This document shows, piece after piece, positions 53,906 to 64,000 of a stretch of 64,000 nt of DNA. A program made the position numbers and the translations under genes. Within the stretch, counting starts at the first letter, position 1. Every line of letters begins with the position of its first letter. This DNA comes from JALOBO01 sp023228225 (GTDB lineage Bacteria; Bacillota; Clostridia; Christensenellales; UBA1242). Location: assembly GCA_041663585.1 (NCBI GenBank), contig JBAYMN010000004.1, positions 1 through 64,000 on the forward strand. The letters are read 5' to 3'. Under the pieces are notes generated by a model. The model was not told the DNA's origin and did no database searches. It saw only the letters and a list, made by a program, of their open reading frames with translations.

Positions 53906-54371
53906 TGGACTATTAATTATTGCATATGGGGGCATATTGTTTTTTCAGAGTATATATTCATTTGGACCAGTGCAACTTGTTAATATTTGGTATTACGGAT
54001 TATTAATTGTATTTGGACTAATATTAATTTCACGTAGTATTTCACGCAATATAGATTCTAGTCTGTGGTTAGGGCTTACACTAACTATTTACGGCTCATT
54101 AGGTTGCTTTATAAAATATACAGACTTTACATACGGACAGTTATGGCCCACTTTTATTGCAGCATTTGCAATTTCTTCACTTGCTGTGTTTATATTTTTT
54201 AAAAAGTATAATCATTTAAAATTATTTGTATTTTTTGGAGGTATTTCTGTTGCATTGTACCTGCAATCTTTTAGTATAATTACTGTTATTATGCTTATAC
54301 CATCATTAATAATTTTGGTTGGACTTATGGTGTTGGTAAACTGTTTACTTCCACATAAAAATCTTTATTAA
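53874..54371 (+). CDS. Small polytopic membrane protein
   Basis: The 165-residue product has about five hydrophobic helices and almost no charged loops, with short motifs such as LLIIAYGGILFFQS and LWPTFIAAFAIS. The pattern resembles LiaI/LiaF-type envelope-stress membrane domains, but I cannot assign it. It begins inside lgt after AGAGG and is followed by a coiled-coil gene 11 nt later. Confidence 0.6.
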   Translation: MDKKLISKLFSGLLIIAYGGILFFQSIYSFGPVQLVNIWYYGLLIVFGLILISRSISRNIDSSLWLGLTLTIYGSLGCFIKYTDFTYGQLWPTFIAAFAISSLAVFIFFKKYNHLKLFVFFGGISVALYLQSFSIITVIMLIPSLIILVGLMVLVNCLLPHKNLY

Positions 54372-54382
54372 AGGAGCATTAA

Positions 54383-55207
54383 ATGTCTAATTCATTGTTT
54401 TTTAGCAATAAAAAACGACAAATCGCTACTTATGAAGAAACTATTAAAAAATATGATCAGACTTTATTGGTTCAAAAAGAGCGCATAGAAGAATTAAAAA
54501 CAGAACTTAAAAAAGTAAATGCTGATGTTTTTAGGTATAAAGCAGAAGAAGAAAACATTAAACTGGCGCTTAAAAATGCAGTGGAAAAAGCCACACAAAT
54601 AGAAAATAATGCAAAAGCATTATATTCACTAGAAATTGAGCGGTTAAAAATGCTTTATAAAAAATGGGAGCAATTGTTGAATGTGTCAATAGACGAGCAA
54701 GAAAAACAAAAAGTTTCGGCATCAATGTCTGATTTTGCAAAGCAAGCAAATGCGGTAATTTCACAAACTTTTAAGCAAGAATTTAATGTGAATTTTGCAT
54801 CGCCAGAATGTACACAGTTAGAGCAAAAAGAAAACAACTCAGAACAATTAATTAGAGCATTTCCAAATGCAGAAACAAGGGCTTTTGAATCAATAAAAGA
54901 TAAACAAAATGTACGATTACTTTTAGAAAAAATGTTTAAGCAGGCAAGTCAAAATAATTTAAAATCAGCAAAAATGGAGATTAGTACAAATGGTTATATA
55001 GATAGTCAAAACAAAAATGTAGTAATAAGAAAACCAAATATTATAACAAAAACGGAAACCAAACCAATGGAGAATTTAGGCAAATTGCACAATAATCCGT
55101 CCACAATAAATGACAGTGGGTTTAATTTGAAAGAAGCATTAAATCCAATTGGCGACCTTGAAGAAATTATGCAGGGTTTTGACTTTTTTGACGAAATCAG
55201 TGACTAA
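54383..55207 (+). CDS. Coiled-coil protein with DivIVA-like pattern
   Basis: The 274-residue protein has an N-terminal coiled coil (about 10-115) with heptads such as TYEETIKKYDQTLLVQKERIEE and KNAVEKATQIENNAKALYSLEIERLK; Ala-rich heptads of this kind occur in DivIVA-like proteins, but the N-terminal GYxxxEVDxF signature is absent. The C-terminal half is polar and low in complexity, ending in an acidic segment (LEEIMQGFDFFDEIS). AAAGGAG precedes the start. Membership of the lgt operon suggests an envelope role; unproven. Confidence 0.6.
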   Translation: MSNSLFFSNKKRQIATYEETIKKYDQTLLVQKERIEELKTELKKVNADVFRYKAEEENIKLALKNAVEKATQIENNAKALYSLEIERLKMLYKKWEQLLNVSIDEQEKQKVSASMSDFAKQANAVISQTFKQEFNVNFASPECTQLEQKENNSEQLIRAFPNAETRAFESIKDKQNVRLLLEKMFKQASQNNLKSAKMEISTNGYIDSQNKNVVIRKPNIITKTETKPMENLGKLHNNPSTINDSGFNLKEALNPIGDLEEIMQGFDFFDEISD

Positions 55208-55283
55208 AACAGTTAAAATACTTTTTTTGTAACCATAATTGTGTTATAATAGTGTTTGTGTTTTGGATTATATAGGAGGCAAA

Positions 55284-55799
55284 ATGGAAGAAATAGAAAA
55301 AATACCGACAATTCAATATTATTTTTCGCATATAATGCTTCGCAATTTGGTTTTTAGTGATACTAAAACTTTTGTGAAAAATGTGGCACTTGATGCTAAC
55401 AGCATGTATCACTTTTTAGATTATTTTTGGAGTGAAGCAATAAAAGAGGAGCCAACATTAGTTAATATAGAGGGCGAACCAAAATTTGAACTTTCTAAAT
55501 CTAAATTTGAAAATGGCGTTGAACTTGTGCTTATAAAAATGCCTGAGCCAAAACAAATAGGCGATGCTTACTTTGTGGCATTAACACTAGAAGAAAACCT
55601 AAGATATTTTACTCTTGAAAAATCCGAGTCACAATTTGATAAGCGTCCAATGAATATACTAAGCGAATGGGTACTTCATAATGAACATTTTCACAACAAT
55701 ACATATGGTGAAATAGATAACTTGCGTGAAGGATATTTGTGCGGAGTTATAGAAGCAATTTGCAAGGAATATCCATCAAAAACCGAACATCATGATTAA
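55284..55799 (+). CDS. Protein of unknown function
   Basis: The 171-residue product starts at ATG 55284, with TAGGAGG 4 nt upstream; an in-frame codon at 55239 lies in a -10-like region (TTATAAT) and is unlikely. No membrane helix or signal peptide is visible. It is a mixed alpha/beta sequence with conserved-looking IKMPEPKQIGDAYFVALTLEENLRYFTLE type strands and WVLHNEHFHNN. I recognise no family. Confidence 0.65.
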   Translation: MEEIEKIPTIQYYFSHIMLRNLVFSDTKTFVKNVALDANSMYHFLDYFWSEAIKEEPTLVNIEGEPKFELSKSKFENGVELVLIKMPEPKQIGDAYFVALTLEENLRYFTLEKSESQFDKRPMNILSEWVLHNEHFHNNTYGEIDNLREGYLCGVIEAICKEYPSKTEHHD

Positions 55800-55851
55800 T
55801 ACTATAAAACACTAAAAAACAATTTATGTATAAACAAAGGAAGGAGTTATT

Positions 55852-56262
55852 ATGAAAAGTATAGAATCAGCAGAGCAACAATTTTTAAATAAAATAAACC
55901 AATATGTTGAAGATGTTAAAAAATATATGTATCCTCAGCGTTTGGCATCTTGGAAAATATATGTGGGAAAAGCATTAGATAGTAAAAAAGATTTAATTAT
56001 TCTTAACAATATGAAAAAGGCGATTTTACTTCTTGCAAACAAAGCTAGTGAAAGCGAAATAGTAGAAACTTTAAGAAATGGAATAGACAGTGAAATTTTA
56101 TTTCAAACAGAATTAGTAAAACTTGCTTATTATGCAAAAACAGGCATTGATTTATATTGTTCAAATATAAAAATGAATGATATAAGGCAGGTATTTGCGG
56201 AAAGAATAAGAAAAGAAAATGCACAATTTGAAGAAGAATTGTGTGACGATAAAACTATGTAA
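55852..56262 (+). CDS. Helical protein of unknown function
   Basis: The 136-residue protein is predicted to be mainly alpha-helical (FLNKINQYVEDVKKYM; NNMKKAILLLANKASESEIVETL) with no membrane segment. A clear GAAGGAG stands 6 nt before the ATG. It lies 52 nt after the preceding unknown gene, perhaps in one operon. No family recognised. Confidence 0.65.
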   Translation: MKSIESAEQQFLNKINQYVEDVKKYMYPQRLASWKIYVGKALDSKKDLIILNNMKKAILLLANKASESEIVETLRNGIDSEILFQTELVKLAYYAKTGIDLYCSNIKMNDIRQVFAERIRKENAQFEEELCDDKTM

Positions 56263-56311
56263 TAATTGTTTTATATATTTCAAGCGGAATATATAAAACT
56301 TGGGAAAAAAT

Positions 56312-56497
56312 ATGTTAACAGATCAAGAAAGAAAAAAAATTGCTAAATATGTTAAGCGTATACAATTAATAAGATTAGAAATGATTCAAGATGAAAAATT
56401 AGCAAAATTAACAGAAATTGAACGGAATTTAAAAAATAAAAAAGTTAAAGAAAATAAAGAAAATAAAGAAAATAAAAATTTAGATGATAGAAAATAA
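56312..56497 (+). CDS. Small basic protein of unknown function
   Basis: This 61-residue, Lys-rich helical product (MLTDQERKKIAKYVKRIQL) ends in a low-complexity KENKENKEN tail. ATG 56312 has TGGGA 6 nt upstream and is preferred to TTG at 56300. Function unknown; it may not be conserved. Confidence 0.45.
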   Translation: MLTDQERKKIAKYVKRIQLIRLEMIQDEKLAKLTEIERNLKNKKVKENKENKENKNLDDRK

Positions 56498-56541
56498 TCA
56501 TATAAACTTACTAATTAATTAATATTTTCTTTAAAAAACAA

Positions 56542-56570
56542 AAAAGAAGTCTAGCGACTTCTTTTGTCTT
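56542..56570. terminator. Bidirectional terminator before groEL
   Basis: AAAAGAAGTC (56542-56551), loop TAGC, GACTTCTTTT (56556-56565) separate the plus-strand genes from convergent groEL. Confidence 0.85.
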
Positions 56571-56592
56571 ATTGCTACAAAGAGCATAATTA

Positions 56593-58528
<1,936 letters not shown>

Positions 58529-58570
58529 ATTTTATAGTCCTCCTAAAAATATAAGTTTATTGCACTGTCA

Positions 58571-58599
58571 ATTATACTAATATTTTACATTTTTGTAAA
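58571..58599 (-). promoter_or_regulatory. groESL promoter overlapping an inverted repeat; no CIRCE
   Basis: On the minus strand TTTACA (58599-58594) and TATAAT (58576-58571) are 17 nt apart. A perfect TTTACA-TTTT-TGTAAA inverted repeat (58584-58599) covers the -35 box. The HrcA target TTAGCACTC-N9-GAGTGCTAA is absent. Confidence 0.6.
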
Positions 58600-58914
58600 G
58601 CAAGACCACACTTTTAAAAAAATTATTATGTAATATTTTGACATTTTTTGTACAACTTTACTTTGCGGTACAAGATTAATATGTATATTATGTAAAGTCA
58701 ATATATAATGCCATATTTTTTCAAAAATAAATATTGATATTATAAAATAATAAATGATACCATTTATGCGATTTTATTTCTTAGAAAAATATTTTTTTAT
58801 TAAAACAACAATTTTTGCGTTTTTATATACCTAATATTTTATTATTTGGCATTTTTATAAATATTGTTTTATAAATTTAAGTTGCAAAAACCAATATATT
58901 ATGTTAGTATTTAA
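58600..58914. other. AT-rich intergenic region between groES and sepF
   Basis: This stretch between divergent promoters has no ORF, RNA or repeat that I can support apart from the sepF promoter at its right end. It is over 80% A+T by eye. Confidence 0.5.
58882..58910 (+). promoter_or_regulatory. Promoter of sepF
   Basis: TTGCAA at 58882-58887 and TAGTAT at 58905-58910, 17-nt spacer. Confidence 0.6.
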
Positions 58915-58935
58915 TTGTATAAGGAGAAGTATCCT

Positions 58936-59448
58936 ATGGGTTTATTTGACTGGATTATGCGTGGTATAGGTTTTGAAGGTTCTGATGAGCCAATGCAAAA
59001 ATCAAGTGCAAGATATAACACGAATAAAAAGAGCCGTTCAAAATATGTAAAATTTGATTTACATAATAATCCATCTATGTTTGAATCTAATAATGTTATG
59101 CAAATGCCCGCTTCATTTGGTGGCGGTTATGCTGGTGCGGGTAGAAATGTTATTGTCTACGCTCCGCACAGTCAACGCGATGTTCAACTTTTAGTAGATT
59201 ATTTACGCAAAAAGGAACCTGCAATTGTTAATTTGGGTGGGCTCAATGACGCAGATGCCCAAAGAATTATAGATTTTATAAGCGGTTCAATTTATGCATT
59301 AAAAGGCAGTATTCACCCGATTATGGGCGACCTATATTTAATTGCGCCGGAAGGCACAAATATTATGATACCAACAGAAGAAGGAGTAATGCAAGCGGTA
59401 GAGCCTAGCGAAATACAGGACCAAACATTTAATAGAAAATACAGGTAA
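58936..59448 (+). CDS. sepF: Cell division protein SepF
   Basis: The 170-residue FtsZ-ring component tethers FtsZ to the membrane. The N-terminal amphipathic helix MGLFDWIMRGIGF is the membrane anchor, a disordered linker follows, and the C-terminal domain (about 75-155) carries VIVYAPHSQRDVQLLVDYLRKKEP, VNLGGLNDADAQRIIDFISG and the LIAPEG end. AAGGAGAAG lies upstream of ATG 58936. Confidence 0.94.
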   Translation: MGLFDWIMRGIGFEGSDEPMQKSSARYNTNKKSRSKYVKFDLHNNPSMFESNNVMQMPASFGGGYAGAGRNVIVYAPHSQRDVQLLVDYLRKKEPAIVNLGGLNDADAQRIIDFISGSIYALKGSIHPIMGDLYLIAPEGTNIMIPTEEGVMQAVEPSEIQDQTFNRKYR

Positions 59449-59535
59449 TGTTTTTTCCGCCTGCGCTAAATCCGCAGACGCAAATTTTTAATCATAAGAA
59501 TACATTTTTTAACCCTAAGTAGAACCACTTTTATA
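59449..59535. other. Spacer between convergent sepF and the mini-DivIVA gene
   Basis: A CCGCCTGCG/CGCAGACG-like short inverted repeat follows sepF (TCCGCCTGCGC ... GCAGACGCA); it may act as a weak bidirectional terminator. Confidence 0.35.
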
Positions 59536-59715
59536 TTAAGTAGTTTTTTTCTTTTTGGGTTTAGTTTTTACTTTTGATAAATCCGATTTTAATTTTTCAT
59601 TTTCTTGTTTTAAAAATGCTATATCACCTCGTAATGTGTTTTCTAAGTTTGCGACATCGTTTATATATTTATTTACTTCTTTAATATTATAACCAAATAA
59701 TTGTTTAGAAAACAT
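59536..59715 (-). CDS. Miniature DivIVA N-domain protein
   Basis: This 59-residue ORF on the minus strand begins with MFSKQLFGYNIKEVNKYI. The GYN-x2-EV-x2-YI pattern matches the N-terminal lipid-binding signature of DivIVA/GpsB proteins (GYxxxEVDxF). It is followed by a short coiled coil and a Lys-rich tail. TTGAGG lies 7 nt before the ATG. It lies between sepF and lspA, where Firmicutes carry divIVA, but in opposite orientation and lacking the long C-terminal coil. It might bind curved membrane or oligomerise with a full DivIVA. Confidence 0.7.
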   Translation of the reverse strand: MFSKQLFGYNIKEVNKYINDVANLENTLRGDIAFLKQENEKLKSDLSKVKTKPKKKKTT

Positions 59716-59818
59716 AATTAATTCCTCAATAAATATTATTGCTTAAAAAAGTCTTTTTATTCGCTGTGCTTGATTTTATATTGTATAATAGTCTATAATA
59801 TAAATTGGAGATAAAATA

Positions 59819-60316
59819 TTGAAAGCATACACTAAACGAATTATTTGGTTTTTTATAATTATTTTAAGCATTGTAGCATTAGATATAGTTACAAAAGTTT
59901 TGGTTGGCAACATTACAAAAACATTGAATGCTGGTGAGAGTATTTCTGTAATAGATGGCATTTTTTCTTTTGTTCATGTGCATAATTATGGTGCAGCGTT
60001 TGGAATTTTACAGGACTCGCGTATTTTCTTTATTGTGATGACAATAATTATGTTTGCAGTGCTAATTATAATAGAAACTAAACTAAAAATAAATAATTTA
60101 TGGTACAAATCGGCGTTTGTTCTTATATTTAGTGGTGCATTAGGTAATTTTATTGATAGAGTATTTATGACAGGCGGTTATGTGAGAGATTTTATAAAAC
60201 TGGATTTTGTGAACTTTGCGTATTTTAATATTGCAGATTCGGCACTTACCATAGGGACAATTTGTGCATTTATTTATGTGCTGTTTTACTATTCTAATTC
60301 GGGAGTAAAAAAATGA
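59819..60316 (+). CDS. lspA: Lipoprotein signal peptidase
   Basis: The 165-residue aspartic protease cuts signal peptides from lipidated prolipoproteins. Four membrane helices and the motifs VHNYGAAFGIL, GALGNFIDRVF and YFNIADSALT (both catalytic Asp) are complete. The start is TTG 59819 with GGAG 8 nt upstream. It overlaps the next gene by 4 nt. Together with lgt it completes lipoprotein maturation. Confidence 0.95.
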   Translation: MKAYTKRIIWFFIIILSIVALDIVTKVLVGNITKTLNAGESISVIDGIFSFVHVHNYGAAFGILQDSRIFFIVMTIIMFAVLIIIETKLKINNLWYKSAFVLIFSGALGNFIDRVFMTGGYVRDFIKLDFVNFAYFNIADSALTIGTICAFIYVLFYYSNSGVKK

Positions 60317-61227
60317 TATTACAAGCAAAAAAAGATATAAAAAATATGCGCCTTGATATGTTTATATTAGGTGCATATTCTTCGCTTACTCGCTCGCATA
60401 TCAAAATTATGGTTGATAAGGGTGCTATAAAATTAAATGGCAAAATTGCGTATAAGGCAGGAGAACTTGTTTCTGCGGGCGATATTATAGAATTTGAACT
60501 TGAAGTAAAAGAAACAGATATTAAACCCGAAAAATTAGAACTTGAAATTGTGTATCAGGATGAGGATTTGGCAGTAATTAATAAAGCACAAGGCGTTATT
60601 GTACACCCATCAGGAACGGTTCGCTCGGGTACGCTTGTAAACGCACTGCTTTTTTATATTAAGGATTTAAGCGGAATAAACGGCGAATATAGACCGGGTA
60701 TAGTGCATAGGTTAGATAAAGATACTTCTGGATTATTGGTTATTGCTAAAAATGATTATTCACATAACGTTTTATCTAGTCAACTTGCAAATAAAACTTG
60801 TCACCGCATTTATAGAGCAGTTTTAGAAGGAGCGCTTAAAGATGACAGTGGTACTATTGACACAAACATTGCACGAAGTAAATCCAATCGCAAAAATATG
60901 GCAGTATGCGATTTGGGCGAAGGTAGGCGCGCAATTACCACTTATACAGTACTTGAACGATTTAACAATTACACATATGTGGAATTTAAACTATATACTG
61001 GTCGCACTCATCAAATAAGAGTACATTGCAAGCACATAGGACACTCCATAGTCGGTGATAAAACCTACGGATTTACCAAGCAAAAATTTAAGTTAGAAGG
61101 GCAATTACTCCACGCATACAAATTGGGTTTTATACACCCGCGTACTAACGAATATGTTGAGTTTGAATGTGAACTTCCGCCTTATTTTAAAGAAGTATTA
61201 GAAAAATTACGGAACACTAATATGTAA
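60313..61227 (+). CDS. rluD: RluD-type pseudouridine synthase
   Basis: The 304-residue enzyme has an N-terminal S4 domain (MRLDMFILGAYSSLTRSHIK, about 10-70) and the catalytic VHRLDKDTSGLLVIAK near residue 132, then ELYTGRTHQIRVH-like KLYTGRTHQIRVHCKHIG. It modifies large-subunit rRNA uridines. Translationally coupled to lspA, as in many Firmicutes. An ATG at 60349 (MRLDM) is a possible shorter start, but the frame is coupled from 60313. Confidence 0.93.
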   Translation: MILQAKKDIKNMRLDMFILGAYSSLTRSHIKIMVDKGAIKLNGKIAYKAGELVSAGDIIEFELEVKETDIKPEKLELEIVYQDEDLAVINKAQGVIVHPSGTVRSGTLVNALLFYIKDLSGINGEYRPGIVHRLDKDTSGLLVIAKNDYSHNVLSSQLANKTCHRIYRAVLEGALKDDSGTIDTNIARSKSNRKNMAVCDLGEGRRAITTYTVLERFNNYTYVEFKLYTGRTHQIRVHCKHIGHSIVGDKTYGFTKQKFKLEGQLLHAYKLGFIHPRTNEYVEFECELPPYFKEVLEKLRNTNM

Positions 61228-61284
61228 TGTATTTACACAGAATTTAGTTTGTGTTAAAATAATATCGACTAAAAGGGAGATTTA

Positions 61285-61569
61285 ATGATGAATGTAAAAT
61301 TTAAATATTGGATTAATATTTTAGCATACATATCGATTATTTTACTGGCTACTATAACCGGACTTATGCAAATTAGTTATTTTAATAGTTTGTGGGTAAT
61401 GATTTATGTTAAGGAGGCGATACAATATTTTGCATATTTAGTGCTAGCAATATCGGCTTTTAATTATGCACAATCTAGGCGAAATCCTATTTACATGATT
61501 TTATATGTGCTAGCGGTTATTGTATTAATTGTATTTTTAGCTAAGCCATATTTACCCAATTTATTTTAA
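61285..61569 (+). CDS. Small membrane protein, three helices
   Basis: The 94-residue product has three hydrophobic segments (about 10-28, 45-60 and 70-90) and short charged loops (QSRRNP). AAGGGAG lies upstream of ATG 61285; ATG 61288 is also possible. No family recognised. Confidence 0.6.
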   Translation: MMNVKFKYWINILAYISIILLATITGLMQISYFNSLWVMIYVKEAIQYFAYLVLAISAFNYAQSRRNPIYMILYVLAVIVLIVFLAKPYLPNLF

Positions 61570-61655
61570 TTTTTTACCTATATTTGTTTGTAATTTTTTA
61601 GTAAAATAGCATAAGAATTACGTATTTATGTATCTTTAATTTTGACATAAAGTGT

Positions 61656-61685
61656 TTTACAAATGCGTTAATGCTGTGATATACT
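61656..61685 (+). promoter_or_regulatory. Promoter of tig
   Basis: TTTACA at 61656-61661 and TATACT at 61680-61685 are 18 nt apart; a TTGACA at 61642 has no -10 box at proper distance. Confidence 0.45.
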
Positions 61686-61724
61686 CATTAGTACTAAAAA
61701 TTTAAGCAATAAACGGAGGATAAA

Positions 61725-63008
61725 ATGAACTATAATGTAGGACCAAACGAAAAAAGTAAAATAGCAATAGAGGTTAGTTTAACCAAAGAAGAATGGCAAA
61801 AAGAAATTGAACAATCATACAATAAAAACAAAGGCAAATATAATGTTGCCGGTTTTAGAAAAGGCAAAGTACCACGCAATATACTAGAACGCAATTTTGG
61901 AGCAGATATTTTTTACGAAGATGCATTTAATGGTGCTTTTTATAATTCGTATACAGAAATATTAGATAAAGAACTATCTATAAATCCTATTTCAAATCCT
62001 AATATTGATATTAAAGAAATAAATGAGCAGGGCTTAAAGTTTGTAATTGAAATTACAAACTTACCTGAGGTAAAACTTGCTGAATATAAAGGCCATTTAG
62101 TTGAACGCAAACAGCACGAAGTAACAGATGAAGAAATTAATAAAAAATTAACCGATTCACAAGAAAAACTTGCTCGCTACGAAACGGTAGAAAGACAGGC
62201 AAATACTGGCGACACAGTATGTATGGATTTTTCAGGCAGTGTTAATGGCGTGGCATTTGAAGGTGGAACGGCTAAAAATTATGATTTAGAATTAGGGTCT
62301 GGCTCATTCATTTCTGGTTTTGAAGAACAAGTTGTTGGAATGAAAGCAGGTGACCAAAAAGATATTACTGTAAAATTCCCCGATAATTATTATTCAACGG
62401 AATTGGCAGGTAAAGATGCAGTATTTAATGTTAAAATTAATTTAGTTAAAGAAAAACAACTTCCAGAACTTACTGATGAGTTTGCTTCAAATGCTAGTGA
62501 ATTTTCTACGCTAACAGAATATAAAAACAACATTAAGGCAAATTTAGAAGAGCAAAATAAAAAGAGCGCCGATATTGAAGCCGAAAATAAATTAATTGAA
62601 AAAATTGTAGAAGGTTCAGTAGTTGAAGTGCCAGAAGAATTGATTGAAAAACAAATTGACCATATTATGCACGATTTGGAGCATAGCCTTATGTATCAAG
62701 GATTTAGCATGCAGGATTACATTGAGTACAATAAAACAACACTTGATGCTTTGCGTGCAAGACATCATGATCAAGCCATCAAAACTGTTAAATCTCGTTT
62801 AGTACTTGATGCTATTGTAAAAGCAGAAAATATTACAATTACCAATGAGGAATTTGACAAAAAAATTGAAGAAGATGCAAAAAAAGTCAATAAAAACACC
62901 AAAGATTATATTGCAAGTTTAAAGCGTGAGCAATTAGACTATATAAGAAGTGGAATACTTACAAAAAAATTAATTACTTTACTTCATTCAAACAACGAAA
63001 TTAAATAA
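61725..63008 (+). CDS. tig: Trigger factor
   Basis: The 427-residue ribosome-associated chaperone and prolyl isomerase has the ribosome-docking [17 protein letters not shown] near residue 44, an FKBP-type domain (about 150-245; [17 protein letters not shown] and [17 protein letters not shown]), and a helical C-terminal substrate domain. CGGAGG lies upstream. It starts the tig-clpP-clpX set. Confidence 0.96.
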   Translation: MNYNVGPNEKSKIAIEVSLTKEEWQKEIEQSYNKNKGKYNVAGFRKGKVPRNILERNFGADIFYEDAFNGAFYNSYTEILDKELSINPISNPNIDIKEINEQGLKFVIEITNLPEVKLAEYKGHLVERKQHEVTDEEINKKLTDSQEKLARYETVERQANTGDTVCMDFSGSVNGVAFEGGTAKNYDLELGSGSFISGFEEQVVGMKAGDQKDITVKFPDNYYSTELAGKDAVFNVKINLVKEKQLPELTDEFASNASEFSTLTEYKNNIKANLEEQNKKSADIEAENKLIEKIVEGSVVEVPEELIEKQIDHIMHDLEHSLMYQGFSMQDYIEYNKTTLDALRARHHDQAIKTVKSRLVLDAIVKAENITITNEEFDKKIEEDAKKVNKNTKDYIASLKREQLDYIRSGILTKKLITLLHSNNEIK

Positions 63009-63036
63009 TTTTAATCAAATAAAAGGAGAATTTAAT

Positions 63037-63618
63037 ATGCTAGTACCTATGGTAGTAGACCAAACCAGCACAGGCGAACGCTCGTATGACATATATTCAC
63101 GCCTTCTCGAAGACCGCATTGTATTTTTGAACGGCGAAGTAAATGATTTATCCGCAAATTTAGTGGTCGCACAACTTATTTATCTTGAAGGCAAAAATCC
63201 TGATAAAGACATATTCCTTTATATTAACAGCCCTGGTGGAAGTGTTTCGGCTGGTATGGCAATTTACGATACTATGAATTACATTAAATGTGATGTTTCT
63301 ACTATTTGTGTGGGGCTTGCGGCTTCAATGGGTGCACTCCTATTATCTAGTGGAACTAAGGGCAAGCGTTTTGCACTTCCTAATAGTGATATTATGATTC
63401 ACCAACCATTAGGAGGAACTCAGGGGCAGGCAAGTGATATTGCTATTCAAGCAGATCAAATTATGAAGACTAAGAAAAAATTAAACAAAATTTTGAGTGA
63501 AAACACGAGTCAACCCATTTCTAAGGTGGAAAAAGATACTGACCGTGACCATTTTATGTCTGCCGAAGAAGCACTTAAATATGGATTAATTGACAAAATA
63601 TTCTATGATCGTAAATAA
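63037..63618 (+). CDS. clpP: ATP-dependent Clp protease proteolytic subunit
   Basis: The 193-residue serine protease forms the Clp degradation chamber. Catalytic residues are S97 in GLAASMG, H122 in MIHQPLGG and D171 in DRDHFM. The oxyanion [17 protein letters not shown] precedes them. AAAGGAGA lies upstream. It is 29 nt after tig; clpX follows 200 nt on, after a spacer. Confidence 0.97.
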   Translation: MLVPMVVDQTSTGERSYDIYSRLLEDRIVFLNGEVNDLSANLVVAQLIYLEGKNPDKDIFLYINSPGGSVSAGMAIYDTMNYIKCDVSTICVGLAASMGALLLSSGTKGKRFALPNSDIMIHQPLGGTQGQASDIAIQADQIMKTKKKLNKILSENTSQPISKVEKDTDRDHFMSAEEALKYGLIDKIFYDRK

Positions 63619-63818
63619 TTAAACAAAATAGTATAATAGTTAAATGATAGTTCGGGATACACTAGTATATTGTTTTATCCATAAAGTTGCATATTAAAAA
63701 TTTATTGGGTATAATACAATATAGTAAGGAAATTTTTTACACAAAAAATTAATGTTTTGTATTAAAAAATATCACTTTGAACTATTATTTTTAAAAATAA
63801 ACAAAAAAAGGTATTATT

Positions 63819-64000
63819 ATGCAAAAAGAAAATGAAATGTTTTGCTCATTCTGTGGCAAATCACAACTGCAAGTTAAAAGACTAATTGCTAGTCCAGATG
63901 GCTCATCATTTATATGTGATGAATGTATAGATATATGTCGCGAAATTATGCGTGATAACAATATAATTAAAACTACTGATCGCAAACTTAAATTACTAAC
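63819..64000 (+). CDS. clpX: ATP-dependent Clp protease ATP-binding subunit ClpX (3' end beyond window)
   Basis: The visible 60 residues are the N-terminal zinc-binding domain of Clp[16 protein letters not shown] and [11 protein letters not shown] with four Cys. The gene runs off the right edge, so the AAA+ domain is not seen. It unfolds substrates for ClpP. AAAAAAGG stands upstream of the ATG. Confidence 0.93.
   Translation, partial: MQKENEMFCSFCGKSQLQVKRLIASPDGSSFICDECIDICREIMRDNNIIKTTDRKLKLL

Overview
The window is a low-GC (about 30%) chromosome segment from a strictly anaerobic, low-GC Gram-positive bacterium, most likely an uncultured member of the Clostridia or a related Bacillota lineage. 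The evidence is pyruvate:ferredoxin oxidoreductase, an oxygen-sensitive class III ribonucleotide reductase with its radical-SAM activase and no aerobic counterpart, a long Bacillus-type SRP RNA with an Alu domain, the Firmicutes-type orders ecfA1-ecfA2-ecfT-truA, recX-acpS-(antitoxin slot)-mazF, sepF-lspA-rluD and tig-clpP-clpX, and consensus sigma-A promoters that almost always have a 17-nt spacer. TGA is a stop and TGG encodes Trp, so the standard bacterial code applies.

Layout. 1-2.2 kb: a cut-off membrane/coiled-coil SHOCT gene and a DUF4041/GIY-YIG nuclease gene resembling a phage-exclusion nuclease. 2.2-4.2 kb: an ABC exporter with its own YtrA-like GntR repressor and a palindromic operator. 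4.2-9.2 kb: an acetyltransferase-like protein, a membrane-anchored coiled-coil protein, a patatin phospholipase and a ComEC-like metallo-hydrolase. 9.2-18.2 kb: central anaerobic metabolism (nrdD-nrdG behind two NrdR boxes, a degenerate kinase-like protein, transketolase, and convergent PFOR). 18.3-30.4 kb: ECF transporter core, truA, then two giant CvpA-domain paralogues (one frameshifted) that separate truA from rplM-rpsI. 30.6-38.4 kb: thioredoxin reductase, flavodoxin, Ung, an ABC exporter pair, SRP RNA, a HEPN-like/CBS protein, an rRNA-type methyltransferase and a pseudouridine synthase. 38.7-41.9 kb: a large metallophosphoesterase-like protein, a zinc-ribbon protein and a 527-bp non-coding element with long structured inverted repeats. 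41.9-45.3 kb: tyrS, recX, acpS and a MazF toxin with an atypical partner. 45.4-53 kb: two GLUG-repeat surface proteins. 53-56.5 kb: lgt and a run of unknown genes. 56.6-58.5 kb: groESL on the minus strand. 58.9-64 kb: sepF, a miniature DivIVA-like gene, lspA, rluD, tig, clpP and the start of clpX.

The genes combine housekeeping (deoxynucleotide supply, pyruvate oxidation, ribosome and tRNA modification, lipoprotein maturation, proteostasis, division) with several poorly understood cell-surface or defence-like loci. The least explained item is the 527-bp element at 41339-41865. Its two halves repeat the same set of four hairpins in inverted orientation, and several paired positions differ between halves in a way that keeps the pairing, which suggests that structure rather than sequence is selected. 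The second is the pair of roughly 1,117-residue CvpA-domain proteins inside a normally conserved ribosomal-protein neighbourhood.
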